Positions 48,269-60,100 of a DNA stretch of 64,000 nucleotides are shown one piece after another. Position numbers and translations under genes: made by a program. The stretch lies in assembly GCF_000006565.2 (NCBI RefSeq), contig NC_031470.1, forward strand, positions 1,490,954-1,554,953, given 5' to 3'. This DNA comes from Toxoplasma gondii ME49. Its lineage: Eukaryota; Apicomplexa; Conoidasida; Eucoccidiorida; Sarcocystidae. Below the pieces are notes generated by a model. It ran no database searches and was not told the origin of the DNA. It saw only the letters and a list, made by a program, of their open reading frames with translations. The number at the start of each line of letters is the position of its first letter. Positions within the stretch are counted from its first letter, which is position 1.

Positions 48269-51200
48269 TCAAAATTGTCTCTGTCTCTTCACTTTCGCAG
48301 CCGCCTGAGCTCTGTGGGGTGGTGCCCCCTGGACCGCGGGTGGATGCGAAAGCCTGTTGAGATGCGCGACGGCGGCGGCACCTGCCTCAGCCTTTGCATC
48401 TCTTCTGTCCGCTTCTACTCCAGAGTCTCCAAAGCCTCCTCGATTGCAGAGGCGATCGGCCTCTCCTGCGCTCCCCGGGGGATAAGGCGACTGTACCGCG
48501 TAACCGCGGGAGGCAGAGAAGGAAGCATACGAAGACGGAGGATAGGCGTTAGAGCCGTAGGTCCCGTGTGCCGGCTCCGCAGAGTGAGAAGAGAAAGCGG
48601 AGCTCGGAGTTGGCCCTTCGCTCTGACCTGAAGCGGAAAGGAAGCTGAAGTCCTCATGTCGACTTTGCCGTTCGTCTTGCGGCCTCGGCGCCGGCCGAAG
48701 CATTGCGACACCGCCGCTTCGTCGCGGCTCTTCGGGAGCGTAGGACGCGGAGGAGCCTGAAGCCAAGAAAGAAGAAGGAAACGACGAAGAAGGAAAGGAG
48801 GAAGCCGGCGAAACGTACGAAGCGTTTTGTGGCGCCGGCCGAGTCGCTGCTGGCTGACTGGCGCCTGGTGGGGACGGTAGAACAACGATGGAAGGAGGCG
48901 CGGAACCGGCAGGAAAGCCGGAGAAAGACGACGCATGCGCCGCGTTCCCAGACGAGTGCTGAGCGGATGCCGAGCTCGAAGGCGTCGCCGGACACCCGAG
49001 GAACGCGGCCGGTCGCTCGAACGGCTTGTGCGAGGCAGCGGCCGCCGAGGCATGCGACGCAGATACGTCCTGCTGGACTCCAGACGCGACCTCCGAAGGC
49101 GGCGGAGGCGGCGGCGGATGCTGCGCACCTCCAGGAGCTTGTGGGGGTGGAGGCGGGGGAGGCACAAAGGGAGAGGAGAACGAGGCGGCAGGAAAGGAGG
49201 AAGGAGGAAAGGAGGAAGAAGGAAAAGAAGAAAAGGAAGAAGACGAGGGAGGAGCTGACAGAGGCGCCGGAGGCAGCGGGGCAGCCCCCCCAACCTGTGC
49301 TGCTGACGGACATACTGGAGGCCGTTGAGGCGCCTGAGGACCTTGCATCGCAGAGGCCGAAGGCCGCCCGGCGCTCCCTGAGCCAGGCGAAGGTGAGGAG
49401 GCCCTGTGAGAGACAAAGACAAGAGCGGACGAAGGAAAGTCAAAAAGGATTACCGAAGAAACGGTGTCACTGCACACCAGAGTGAAGCAGTAGGCAAAAG
49501 CCTCGGGGTCTCGTCTGACGAGTTCGACGCCACCAGTCGTGGGTCGGAGAGCCTTCTGCTGACACAGCGTCCAGTTCTCCCCATCGCCAGAAGGCGCCTG
49601 GTCCTTTCTTTTCATTTCTGTTTCTCGTTTTCCGATTTCCTACCTCACCCTCCTTCTTCTTCATGCATCGTCGTTTATCTAAACGCAGCTCTTTCCCCCT
49701 TGGTATGTATGCAGCGCACACACACAATACCAATGAGGTAGGACCGCTTGTTGGAATCTGACGAATCCGTGACTTCAAGTGACAGCTGTTTGACAGCATA
49801 GACTTTCTTGTAATTCATGTTCACCGCTGCCAAGTGTTCAAATTTTTGACAAAGACGGCTTGCGTTTCTTCATCCAGTCCCCTGTGTTTCCCGCGGCCGC
49901 CTGTCTCGCTGTGAGGGGCTCTATCTGCATGCATGTCGACGCTTCCCCGAGATTCTACGAAGACACTCAAAGCACTCCTGCCACTCCGCGGCTAATTCAT
50001 GCAGGTCTTCCACGATCGCTGTGGAGTCAAACAGGAAGCATTCGCTTTGAGTCCTCCACTTACTCGGCCCGTATTCCACTCTTGCCCTTCTGACGAGGGG
50101 GAGGAACAGACACTGCATGTGCCTTTTTTCCGGAGTCGCTTCCGAGACTGCCTCCTTCTTCCTCGTCGCTCGACTCCTCCTCGTCACTGGACGACGACTC
50201 GCAGCTCCGGCGGCTGCGCGTTGATCCGCGACTCTCCACGCTCTCCTGGATCACCTGCAGGACTTTTGGGTCCAGCCACGGAAAGCTGCAGACAAACCAA
50301 AGATTCGTCGGAGACGGACAGGGGCACTAGAAATGGAGAAGCCTCAGAAACGTCGGCATGAAAAGTACTTCAGCGAAGCGAGAAACTGAAAGCGATCCCT
50401 GCACACAACGCGACGCACCCGGACAACCAGAGTACCATTTGGACAAGATCAAACCGCACTCAACCACCACAGAAGTTCCCACAGAGTCCACAAATAAAAG
50501 CACAAATCTATATTATGAAGAGGTCTGCACTCGCTCATCCCTATACAACTGTGGATACACGCAGGAGTACACAACCGCGTATACATATATATATATATAT
50601 ATATATTTTATTAGAAGCCTCAGATTTTATAATGCGGTGGACTGACGTATGTCCCTCCGCAGGTCTCGTCAGAAATCGCTGGACACGAGGATATCGAGAG
50701 TCAGAAGAGAGGGGGAGTTTTTGTACCACCCGATATTTGCACATCACATGTCACGGCCAGCTAAACTGCCTTTTCACGAATCTAAAGGTCTCGGGGCAGA
50801 CGTACAGCGCGCGGGCAGCTCCGAGGGGATCGGCGGAGCCTCGCCCTGGGCCGGTGGTGGCAGAACGCCCTGCATTCGCGAGCGTCGGCGCGTCTCCACG
50901 CTTCTGGAGGCCTCCAACGGACGCAGTGCCGCCGCGAGGACCCTCGACCGCGGTCGCAGAGGCGCCGTCGAGCTCGACATGTGATGAGACGAGAGCAGAG
51001 AAGAACGAAGCCGCGAGGGCGCTGCGGTCGCGAGGCGGCATCGCCTGACCCGCCAGCTGGAAGAGTTTCCTCAGCTGCAAATGAGCAGAGAACAAGACGG
51101 CAGAAACGGAGTGAATCGTCGACGGAGTCGACAGAAGAGCAGGGAGGTCAGGGTGAAGCACACAGGCGACAGGAACCGGAAAAGGCAACGCTAAAGGCAC

Positions 51201-54200
51201 GCGGCCAGGACCGCACAGGAAGGCGTAGGGCGGATGAACAGAATGTGAGAAAAGACAGAGGGAGGGTGAAGGAAAGAGGACAGGTCAAATGAAGAAGGCG
51301 CGATCCAGAAGCGTGAGACAAACGAGATACTGATGTGAAAGTAAAGTCCCTTTGATTCAAGGCTTTTCCCAGTAAAAATGAAAGACCCATTTAAGGAGTA
51401 TAAATATGACGAATACGCCGATAAAAGGCTACATCGAAAGATGCGCTTGAAGATGACGACGTCGGAAAACTGCCTCACCAGCTGATCGGGGATAGGGCCG
51501 CCTCCTGTCCAGGAAACTGAATCACATGCATCGAGCTCCTCGACAATGGGAGAAGGCACGACGGTCACTTTGACGTGGCGGGGGCCGTGCTGTTTGGCCT
51601 GCAGACTGCAAAGAGAGGAAAGAGAAGAGACGGAGAGGAAAGCAGCAGAAACGGAGATGGAGAAAGTACCGTAAAGCAGACAGAAACGGAGACAGCGAAA
51701 CGCTGGGGACATCGAGCACTGCAGTCGATCGAGCCCACGACTCTGAGGCGCGGAAGGGGAGAGAGCAGCGACAAGCGTCGAGGAAGAACGGAGATAAAGA
51801 AAGCGAAAAGCATATGTCGTGAGCCGCGTCCTCATTGACAAGGAGCAGACGAAAATTGGTGGACATGACTGTTTGCGCGGCAGAGACTGAGAACGTCAGT
51901 GCAGCACGAATGACGCGAATCATGAGAAACGCCAGAGAAATACGAAGGGGGATTTAACCTGCTCGCGAGTTCGTCCCTCAAACTCTCTGCATGCATTCGT
52001 GACGAGCGGCGAAACATAAACAGGGCGAACGTCCAAAGTCGAAACGGAGGAGACAGCTTGCAAAAGGCCGAGAGGAAGCAAAGAACGGGAAGCCGAAGAG
52101 AAACGGCAGCTGTCCACGGCCAGGCAGACTCAGAGAGCCCGATGGAACAACTGGCCGTAAGAGGGTGGAAAGAGCCGCATTTTTGGGAGAAAGAAAAGAA
52201 TCCAGTAAACCATCGATGAAGTTCGACGAAACCGCAGCAGGCAGGTGCATGTCGTAGAATGGGCATTCGACATGAAAACTTGCGTCCACATCCTTCGGAG
52301 GGGATGCGACAGCGTGGCGACAAGCGAAGCGACATGGCGAGGGCAAGAAGAGAGGAGAAAGAATCACAGGAAAGCGAAACTGAAACGAGGAGACAGGAGA
52401 CAGAGCGGACAGAAGGCGAACACCTACGCTTGGTCGAGGCCCTGAGAAACCGCCCGCGCCGCATCTTCTCCGGAGACGAACTGAAGGAGACCCACTCTGC
52501 GACAACACAGAAAAGCTCAAAGGCGCCGTTCTGGGGATTTCGTAGGCATTCTGTAGGAAAGAAGCGAGACGTCTAAGAGGACAGAGAAGAGCCGAAAGGA
52601 AGGTACGCATCGACCGTTCGCTTCATGAGAAAAAAAGATCGAGGAAGACGGGAGAGCAGAAAGGAGAGACCTGGTTCCTTTCCGAAGCTGCATTTTTGTG
52701 TGGGGGCAATCAAAAAGCAAAAACGGAAAAACAAGTAGAAAAACGAGAAAGGAAAAACTAAGACCTACCCTGAGGAACGGCCGTCGAAGGCGTTGCTGAA
52801 AATCCGCACCGCGCGGACGCGACCAAACTGCACGGCGGCCTCTCGAATCGAAATGTCGGTTTGCCACTGGAGGAAAGGTGCAATATTGAAAAAGCAGCGA
52901 ACTCAGAGTGGCGGAGGTAAGGCGCCAATAAGGCGAGGAGGGAAAGGATGGAAGCGAAGTGAGAAAAAAACGCGGAATCACACGGACGCCAGAGGCGAAC
53001 GCAGAGAGGGAGGCACGAACGGCAAAAGTCGAAACGCATCAAGAGACAAAACCACAGGCGAAAGTGCCAGAAAACGCGGGACAAAAGCCGCCAGTGGAGG
53101 TCGGACGCAACAGAAGCAAGGTCGGGAAAAAACGCGAGAAGAGGCTACACAGAGACAGGACGGCGAGGAGACAGGAAAAGCCGTTCACGACGAACGCAGG
53201 ACAGTCGTTTACGACTGCAGGGCCAAGGAAGGAAGCAGAGCAAAAAGGTGAAGGGCAGAGGACAAGCTAAATGCGATTGTGCGCAATATAGCGAGCGAGA
53301 AGACGCAGCCGGGAACAAGGAGAGGAAGAACAAGAGACCAGAACAGACAGGTGAGGCAAGCAGACTACCAGGAAAACAGCGACATGCGGACGAAGCAGGC
53401 AAGCGAGCTGAAAAGGGTAAAGAAGAACTGACAAAGCACAGAGGGGTCTGCAGGCTGTAAGCAGCTACGGTCCGAACCCGTGTGGGGAGAAGAGAGAGCG
53501 AACTCCCGAGGGACAGAAGAAAGAAGAAAGGAAACGCGTCTCTGGAAGCGAAGCTCCAGCAGTACGCCACAAGCCCACGACCGGGGAGAAAAAGAGACCA
53601 CAAAAACGTCGAGAAAGAAAGGCCTTAAACCGGGGTGGAAAATGTTACAAACAGACGGAAAAAGGAAAACGCGATACGGCAAGGACGGCTTCAAACATGC
53701 AATGGGGGTTCTCGGTGGACTGGCAAGCACCGGAACATTCAACGCGTACTTGAGAAAGTTGAGCAAGAAGAAGCAGACTGTTCGTCGTTGCTCCGCCAGC
53801 GTCTGGCACGAGCTCGGGAATGGCAGGGGGAGGGCCCAGGAAGAGCGGAACTTCTGCGGAAGGAGAGACGCAACGAAAGAGAGAATGGAGACAGACACAC
53901 GCGAAGCCCGGTGACGCCAACGCGAGAGCGAAAGCTCGCATGCACACGGACGCATGCACGGTGCCGACGGCTGCCCAGAAACGAAACGAAATCTCAGAGA
54001 AGGCGCATCTGAAACGGCGAGCCGTGACAACAAACTCCGAGTGTAATGACACCGCACGAGACGCTTGCGGAGCGAAACTCTGACAGTGACCGACCACATA
54101 AAAAAACCTGCCTTTTTCTCCAGCACGAAAGAAATCAACAGACACCGATCCAGAGAAAAACTCTCAGGATGCACCACAGGCTTGTATCTATAGTATACAT

Positions 54201-55493
54201 ATAAATATATATATACATATATATATATATATATGTATATAGATATATATCTATATATGTATATACGCTAGACAGATAGAGAGAGGGAGGCAGATCAATA
54301 GATAGAGAGATAGAGGGTAGAGAGAGAGAGATATACGTATAGACAGATGGAGACATGTAAACGAAAAACTGCAGATACTCGTATTCACATATGTATATAC
54401 GTATATAAACATATAAATGCATGCATACGCATATATATATATATATATATATATATGATGTATACGGGTGTATATCCTTTTGTTGTTGTCGATGATTCTG
54501 GAGTGCTCTGACCGATGCGAGTGAAGGAGAGTCCCGCTGGAATCTTTTTTCTTTTTCCGAGGTTCCCAGCTTCGAATGTGTATGCTCGTCCGAGTCCGGA
54601 TGACACCCTGGCGATCCGTGGCGACCCTGCAGACGGGGCGGGCGTTCGGGAAAGCCGCGGCGCTTTCGCAGAAAGGGAGAGATCAATCTCTCCGCTGAGA
54701 AGGACGAGGTCTTCTTCTTTTTCGTTTTCCCCTGACTCCGGGAGAGACGCGAAAGAGACAAGGCGCTCCTCGTCAGGAGCAACGCAAGCAGGAGTCAGGA
54801 GGACGTCGCCGGCCTGCGAGGGGGACGCTCCGGGAAGCGCTGAGGCGGGACCGGCGATCAGATGGTCGGCTGCGTCGATTCCTTCGTACAAATCGAAGTC
54901 TTCTTCCTCAGCGTCCTTCGCCTCCGCGTTGTGCGCCGTCTGACAACAACAACAGGGAAGGAGACACAAGAAGGAAGCGGCCGAGGATATCAGGAGGAAG
55001 CGAAGGAGGGAGAGCATTGCATAAGGGAGGGGAGAAAAGAGAACTCAATGCGGAGGGTCTGAGGAAGCAGAGAGAGAGCGGCAGCGTGAGAAAGAAAGAG
55101 GAAACGGAGAAAGCGAAAAGAGCGGTTTGATGAGTGGCCGACGAAACACAGGACGGAGACAGAGACGGAAAGGGATGACGGGTGAAAGAGGAGGAAGTCG
55201 AAAAGAGACATACAAAGAGAGAAACAGAGACAACAGAAAGAAGGACATGTGGAAGGCGAGAAAGAGGAAAAGAGAGCGCGACATGGAAGAGCAGAAGAGA
55301 GGTAGAAAACAAAAAGAGGGCAGGGAGAAAGATGCTCGAGGTTGCAAGGGCATCCACTGTGTTGAAAGAAGCTCTGGAAAGCTATTCTGGTGGCGCTTCA
55401 CCGTGTAGTTGTCCTGTCGAAGTCTTCTTTGCTCGGACTTTAGCGGACAACAGCCTGTCTCACCCTTTCCTCGGTTCGCACCAGGTTGTCCAT
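48269..55493 (-). CDS. RRM protein with proline-rich C-terminus, CPSF6-like (cleavage factor Im large subunit candidate)
   Basis: Eleven exons, all GT-AG and in phase: 55493-55464, 54939-54513, 53853-53750, 52866-52769, 52496-52428, 52278-52211, 51986-51959, 51605-51479, 51074-50806, 50285-50064, 49403-48269; 858 residues. A 30-base first exon (MDNLVRTEER) leads into an acidic segment (EEEDFDLYEGID) like the one near the N-terminus of CPSF6. The RRM (about 177-255) reads SLLLLAQLSQ, WQTDISIREAAVQF, RIFSNAFDGRSSG, LLQFVSGEDAARAVSQ, FHVECPF. The W-x-T-D after strand 1 and the F-x-N-x-x-x-G-x-S-x-G turn match CPSF6/CPSF7, but the usual aromatic RNP residues are mostly aliphatic. Residues about 430-447 are Ser/Asp/Glu-rich. 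The last exon is Pro/Ser/Ala-rich with two runs of seven prolines, again like CPSF6. In that role it would act with CFIm25 to choose poly(A) sites in the nucleus. Other Pro-rich RRM proteins are the alternative. The 52278 acceptor and the 51986-51959 exon are the weakest. Confidence 0.7.
54185..54460. repeat. TA and GATA microsatellite cluster in an intron
   Basis: Mixed TATA, ATAC and GATAGA simple repeats in the second intron of the CPSF6-like gene, next to the 54939-54513 exon. Confidence 0.9.
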
Positions 55494-57126
55494 CGTAGGA
55501 AAATGCTGTGAAGACTGTTCAGTTCCTGGCCGGACTCGAATCCTACGAAGAGGAACAACTCAGCCGAGGCCAGAAGGCCAGAAGAAGAAGAGGCTCGCGA
55601 GAGGTGATTGGATGGCAGATGAAGCAAGTCGCGAGAAGGCAGCTGTGGTGAAAAAAGAGAAAGAGGCAAGTTTTTCAAGCTCCTTCGGCCACCGACGCGA
55701 TAAGAGAATCTCCGCTGATGAAGGGATCGATGCACAAGGCCAGGCTCTGTGGCGAGAAAGAGGGGAGAGCAACGAGGAGAGGTGACGCGAGACCCACCCC
55801 TCTGCTCTTCAAGACCCGGAAATGGAGAAAAAGAGGAGACGGAGAAGAGCAGAGTATCACTCATGGCGCGAAAATGACCATGAAACAGGCCGAGATGCGA
55901 AATTCCTCCTCACCCGGGTGTGCCTACTACACCGCACCGCTCTCACGTCGTCACCCCCCTGCATGCACAGCATGCGCTCGGAACTTCTCCGCCAGACCAG
56001 GCAGAAGTTTCCGGTCGGCTTTTTTCTGTGCCTTTCTGCGACGTGACTCGCGAGTTCTTCTCTTCATCCCAGGCCTGCATATGCAGAAGTTTTCCGGGAA
56101 TCTTCGTCTTCTTTCTCCCGTCGATCGGGGTGTTGTCCTCCTTCCTGGTCTCTCTAACAGGCCTCTGACCTGCCTCGCCCTCGTTCTCCGTCGTTCTCAA
56201 TATCGTCGACCAGGTCTGTCTTGTGCCGACGAAAGGAGCGTCTCCTTCTAGAAAGATGAAGCGAGCTGTTTCATTCAATGTTTGTTTTCTTTCTCTCCTT
56301 CCGAGTCTCTCTTCCCCTGAGTGAGTCTCTTGACACCTCCCCCCGGCACCGCTCGCAACCAACTTCTTGTCTCTCTCTTTCCTCTCTCGTCTCGGCGGTC
56401 CTGTGTCGACTTCTCGTCTCTCCTCAGTCTTCTCCCATCCTCAGCAGAGCCATCGCTCTACCCTTGTGCCTCTCTCTCTTTGTGCCTCTCTCTCTTTGTG
56501 CCTCTCTCTCTCTACCTCTGGATCTTCTCTCTCTATCTCTGGATCTTCTCTCTCTATCTCTGGATCTTCTCTCTCTATCTCTGGATCTTTTCCCTCTATC
56601 TCTGGATCTTTTCCCTCTATCTCTGGATCTTTTCCCTCTGTCTCTGGATCTTTTCTCTCTACCCCTGGATCTTTTCTCTCTACCTGTGGATCTTCTCCCT
56701 CTACTATCTCTTGGTCTTCTCTCGCTACCTCTTGACCGTCTCTCTCTCTTCCTCTTGTTCTTCTGCATCCACCTGTCTTTTTTTTCTCTCTGTCTCTCCA
56801 TTTGCTTGCGGCCCCTCTCCCCCCAGACTTTGTGCCTCGGGATTTCGTAAAACGTCCCCACAGATCTTCACTTCTTCGGATCCACATACTTCGTCGCCTT
56901 GTCCTTTTTGCAGCCTTGACGATTTCCTCCCACTGCATTTGTGTCTCTCCGGTCTTCCCCTGTTCCTCTCCTTTTCTTTTCTTCGTTCTTCTCGCCTGCT
57001 CCCCTTCTTCATCTCTTTCTGCATCTCTTTCTTCCGTCCGTGGTTCTCTTCGTTTCGCCTTCTTCTTTCGTTTTTCCCCTCGTTTCCCCCGTTTCTATGT
57101 GCGGCTCTCTCTGGTGCTGTTGAAAG
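55494..57126. promoter_or_regulatory. divergent intergenic region, probable bidirectional promoter
   Basis: Lies between the starts of the CPSF6-like gene (minus) and the unidentified organelle-type gene (plus). A TGCATGCA palindrome is at 55960-55967. The right half, 56280-57120, is almost pure pyrimidine on the plus strand and includes a 21-bp minisatellite; it probably forms the 5' leader of the plus-strand gene. Long open frames in this half are caused by the repeat. Confidence 0.5.
56516..56745. repeat. 21-bp pyrimidine-rich minisatellite, about 10-11 copies
   Basis: Units of the form ctctggatcttctctctctat start at 56516, 56537, 56558 and so on at 21-base spacing, drifting at the right end where one copy carries three extra bases. 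A shorter run of tctctctttgtgcc units precedes it from about 56466. As 21 is a multiple of three, long spurious frames (repeating LDLLSLS, LWIFSLY or SGSSLSI) pass through. Confidence 0.95.
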
Positions 57127-60100
57127 ATGTCCAGACGACTCGGCCTCCTCCTCGAAATCAGAGGGCAGCAGCGCTGCTCTTCAGAAGCTCTTCGTCGCCG
57201 GACTGGGTTCCCTCTTTCTTCTCCTTCTCGACTTCAGCTGTCTCCACCTTCTCCCCAAGATACTCGCCTCCCCTGCTGGCGCCTCGCCTCTCTAGCGACT
57301 GTGTGGGGTGTCTCCCCACATGCGGCGGTCGGAGCCGGGAGCTGGCGGGAGCAGACCCTGCATCGCGAGAGAGCGAAGGGCGCGTCTTCCAGGAGGCTCC
57401 GAGAAAGCGTTGAAGAGGCAGCGGAAGAGAACTCTCCAGAAGTCTCTTTGCCGCGCATGCAGACGCGTGTGTCTCCTTCCGCCAATCCTTCGTCGCCTCT
57501 CTGTCCGCCTGCAAGAGAGAGGCTCGAAGACGTTTTTCGCAGTGCCTCCCCCCAGTCTCCTTCTGTCTGCCGTCTCTCTTCCTCGCTCTCTGCGTCTTTC
57601 TCTCCCTGTTTCGCTCCCTTCCGCTCTCGTCCTGTTTCTCGTTCGTTTTCGTCGTTTTCGTCGCAACGACGTTCTCTCTCTTCTGCCGGGGTCGTCGCGG
57701 CTCTGACCGCGGGTGCTTCTCCATGCGCAGCCGCTTGCCTTCCAGGACGCGAACCGCATGGTGCCTCTGTCGCCTTTTTCTCGCTCTCGAGGCGGACGCT
57801 GGCGCCGCAGTGGTTCTCCGCGGTGTTGGGGAAGCTCCAGGGCGTCGTGCAGAGGTCGGACGCCGCGAGGCAAAGCGTCCATCAAGGCGCAACTGCAGCG
57901 GCAGACTCGATGCGCGAGCTCGGCCTCCTCGGCGCCGCCAGCGCCATCGAGCAGAAGGTGAGAAATGAAGTAAATGGTCTACGGTGCTTTTCTTCTCGGT
58001 TTTTCTCTCTTCCGGACTTCAGCAAGTTGCAAGCGGAAGGAACTGGAGGAGGCACTCGTGTGACGTCTCGAGCTCGCGTTGAGCAAAACAACACAGGCGG
58101 GACGGAGGCAAAACAACGAGAAACCCGAGGACTCGCGAGTCGTCTCTGACTCGAACCTCGCCAACAATGGAGATCCTCAAAGAAAAGAAGCGCAGCTCTT
58201 CTCCAGTTCATTCTCTCCACTTCTGACAGCCAGCACTCTGCACCAACGGGAGTTCTACCAAGTTGTTTTAGACAGACGTCGAAGGAGGGAGCTCAAGTGG
58301 ACATACACCGGAGCGGAACGGGAGAGGAACCTCAGAGAGGGAAGTCCCCGTGTGGGGAGACAAAAAGAGGAAGCGGACGCGCGGCTTTTGTAGACGCAAG
58401 AGGGGATGGACAAAGCAGTGAAACGGAACATGACGCACAGCAGGTTCTTTCGTGAGTCTTCCTGTCAAGAGAGGAGACAGGCTTCGTCGAAGGCGAGAGA
58501 AAGCGCGGGGAGAGCGGGAGGTTGACAACGCACTGGCGAACGCTCCTCAAACAACCAGAGCCGTGACCTCACGGTTCCCCGCTCAGACGTCATCGATCCA
58601 TAGTGACTGCCGCGAAGTCACATGTATGTGGACGCCCTGCGGTGGTCGAGGTCCAACCGGAAGGACGCCGACAGAAGAGTCTTGCGTCTCCGCGACCTCG
58701 CTCGGTTAAATGAGGAAACGATTGTCGCGTTCCCCGCGTTTTTGAGTCGAGAAAACAGAGACTCAAGAAGCGGGTCTGGATTATTATTTTCCGTATCTGT
58801 TTTGGATGTATTGACGGCCCAGCGGTTTTCGTCAGCAGGCGCTCCAGTTACTTGTGAGTTGCTTGGAAAACCGACAAGGAGTCCCTGGAGAGCGGCAGCA
58901 TGGCCTCCATGAGGTTCATGCACTCCGCCTTTGTCTTTCGTTTCTTCGATTTGTTGTCTGCGCATCTTGTTCTCTTCATTTTCTGCGGAGTCGCCTGCCC
59001 GCTGTCCCCGGCTCTCCTGCGCTCACACGTCAGGCACGCAGGCGCGAGCGATCGCGGGAGCCTGTTGACCGAGAGAGGTCAGTTTCTCTGCAACGAGCGT
59101 AAAAGGCCTGCTCTGCGTTCTCCGGTGTCTTTCAGGCCTCGGCGTTCTTTTCGCGGCTGACAGATGTGCAGCAGCGGCAGCTGGAGAAGCAAGGCCTTCT
59201 CGCAAGTCGCTTCTACCGCTTTCTGGTGATTTCTTTGATGGAGAAAGAGGGAACATTCACATACTACGACTTCTATGTGTGGCGAAAGGTAAACGTCAGT
59301 GACCGCGGAATCCAAAAATATCTGGGTCAGATGCTGCGCATCGGAAGGCGAATATCTAGACCTCCTATAGAGCGAAAAGCGGCCGTCGCTCTTTTTCTGC
59401 CTGTGCGGTTGTTCTGCTCTTTAAATATGTTTGGGCCTGTGTCACCGGCTTCCAAGCGGGCGCCTCCGTCGCTTCTTCAACTTCGCATATCCGCGCTTCC
59501 CTCTTTGCTTTTCTCTTGTCTCTCTCGTGAACTTCGCCCTCCTCTACGTCCGTTCTCTGTGTCGCACTCCCTTTCACTTTCTTCTTCGCGCTCTTGCGGA
59601 CTCGCTGGCTCCTTTCCAGCCTGCATGCGCAGCCGACTCGCTGCCTTGTTTAGCCATGCGACTCCCGCCTTCGCTCAGTTTCTGCTCAGGGAACCGATCT
59701 ACAAGGGACATCCCTCGCATTTCTCCCTCGACGAAGTCTCCTTTTCCAGAGCGGGTGCTGAGGGTCGGAATGTCTCCTGACGACTCTCTCTTGTGGCTTC
59801 GACTCCACAGCGCTCGATCCTCTGCCCTCACAAGAAAAAACTCTGTGTTCTGACTGTTTGCTTGCGCGCAGGGCTGTTTGGCCTACCTGAAGGCTGCTGA
59901 AGAAGAAATGCAGGGAATCGTCGGAAAGTCAGCCAGGAAGCTGGCCGATCTCGGATGGGAGAAACTCCGGCCTTCGACCTCTCCAGAGTTCAAGGAGATG
60001 GAGCTGCACTGTAAGCGCCGCTGCAGAGAACCGAGGACGACACTGTTCGTTTTCTCGCGAACTGTCCTCTCCCTCTTCCTCACTCGGATCCCCTCCGGCG

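Noticed and set aside
48703..49485. 260-codon plus-strand frame rich in Arg/Lys/Glu
   Set aside because: It is antisense to the Pro/Ser-rich last exon of the CPSF6-like gene, whose frame is supported by ten upstream exons.
51790..51888. Minus-strand piece (MSTNFRLLLVNEDAAHD) considered as an exon of the CPSF6-like gene
   Set aside because: It lacks a usable donor in its frame, and joining 51959 directly to 51605 is in phase.
56321..57295. 324-codon open frame with multiple hydrophobic repeats, resembling a membrane protein
   Set aside because: It is produced by the 21-bp repeat and surrounding pyrimidine-rich DNA; all three forward frames are similarly open.
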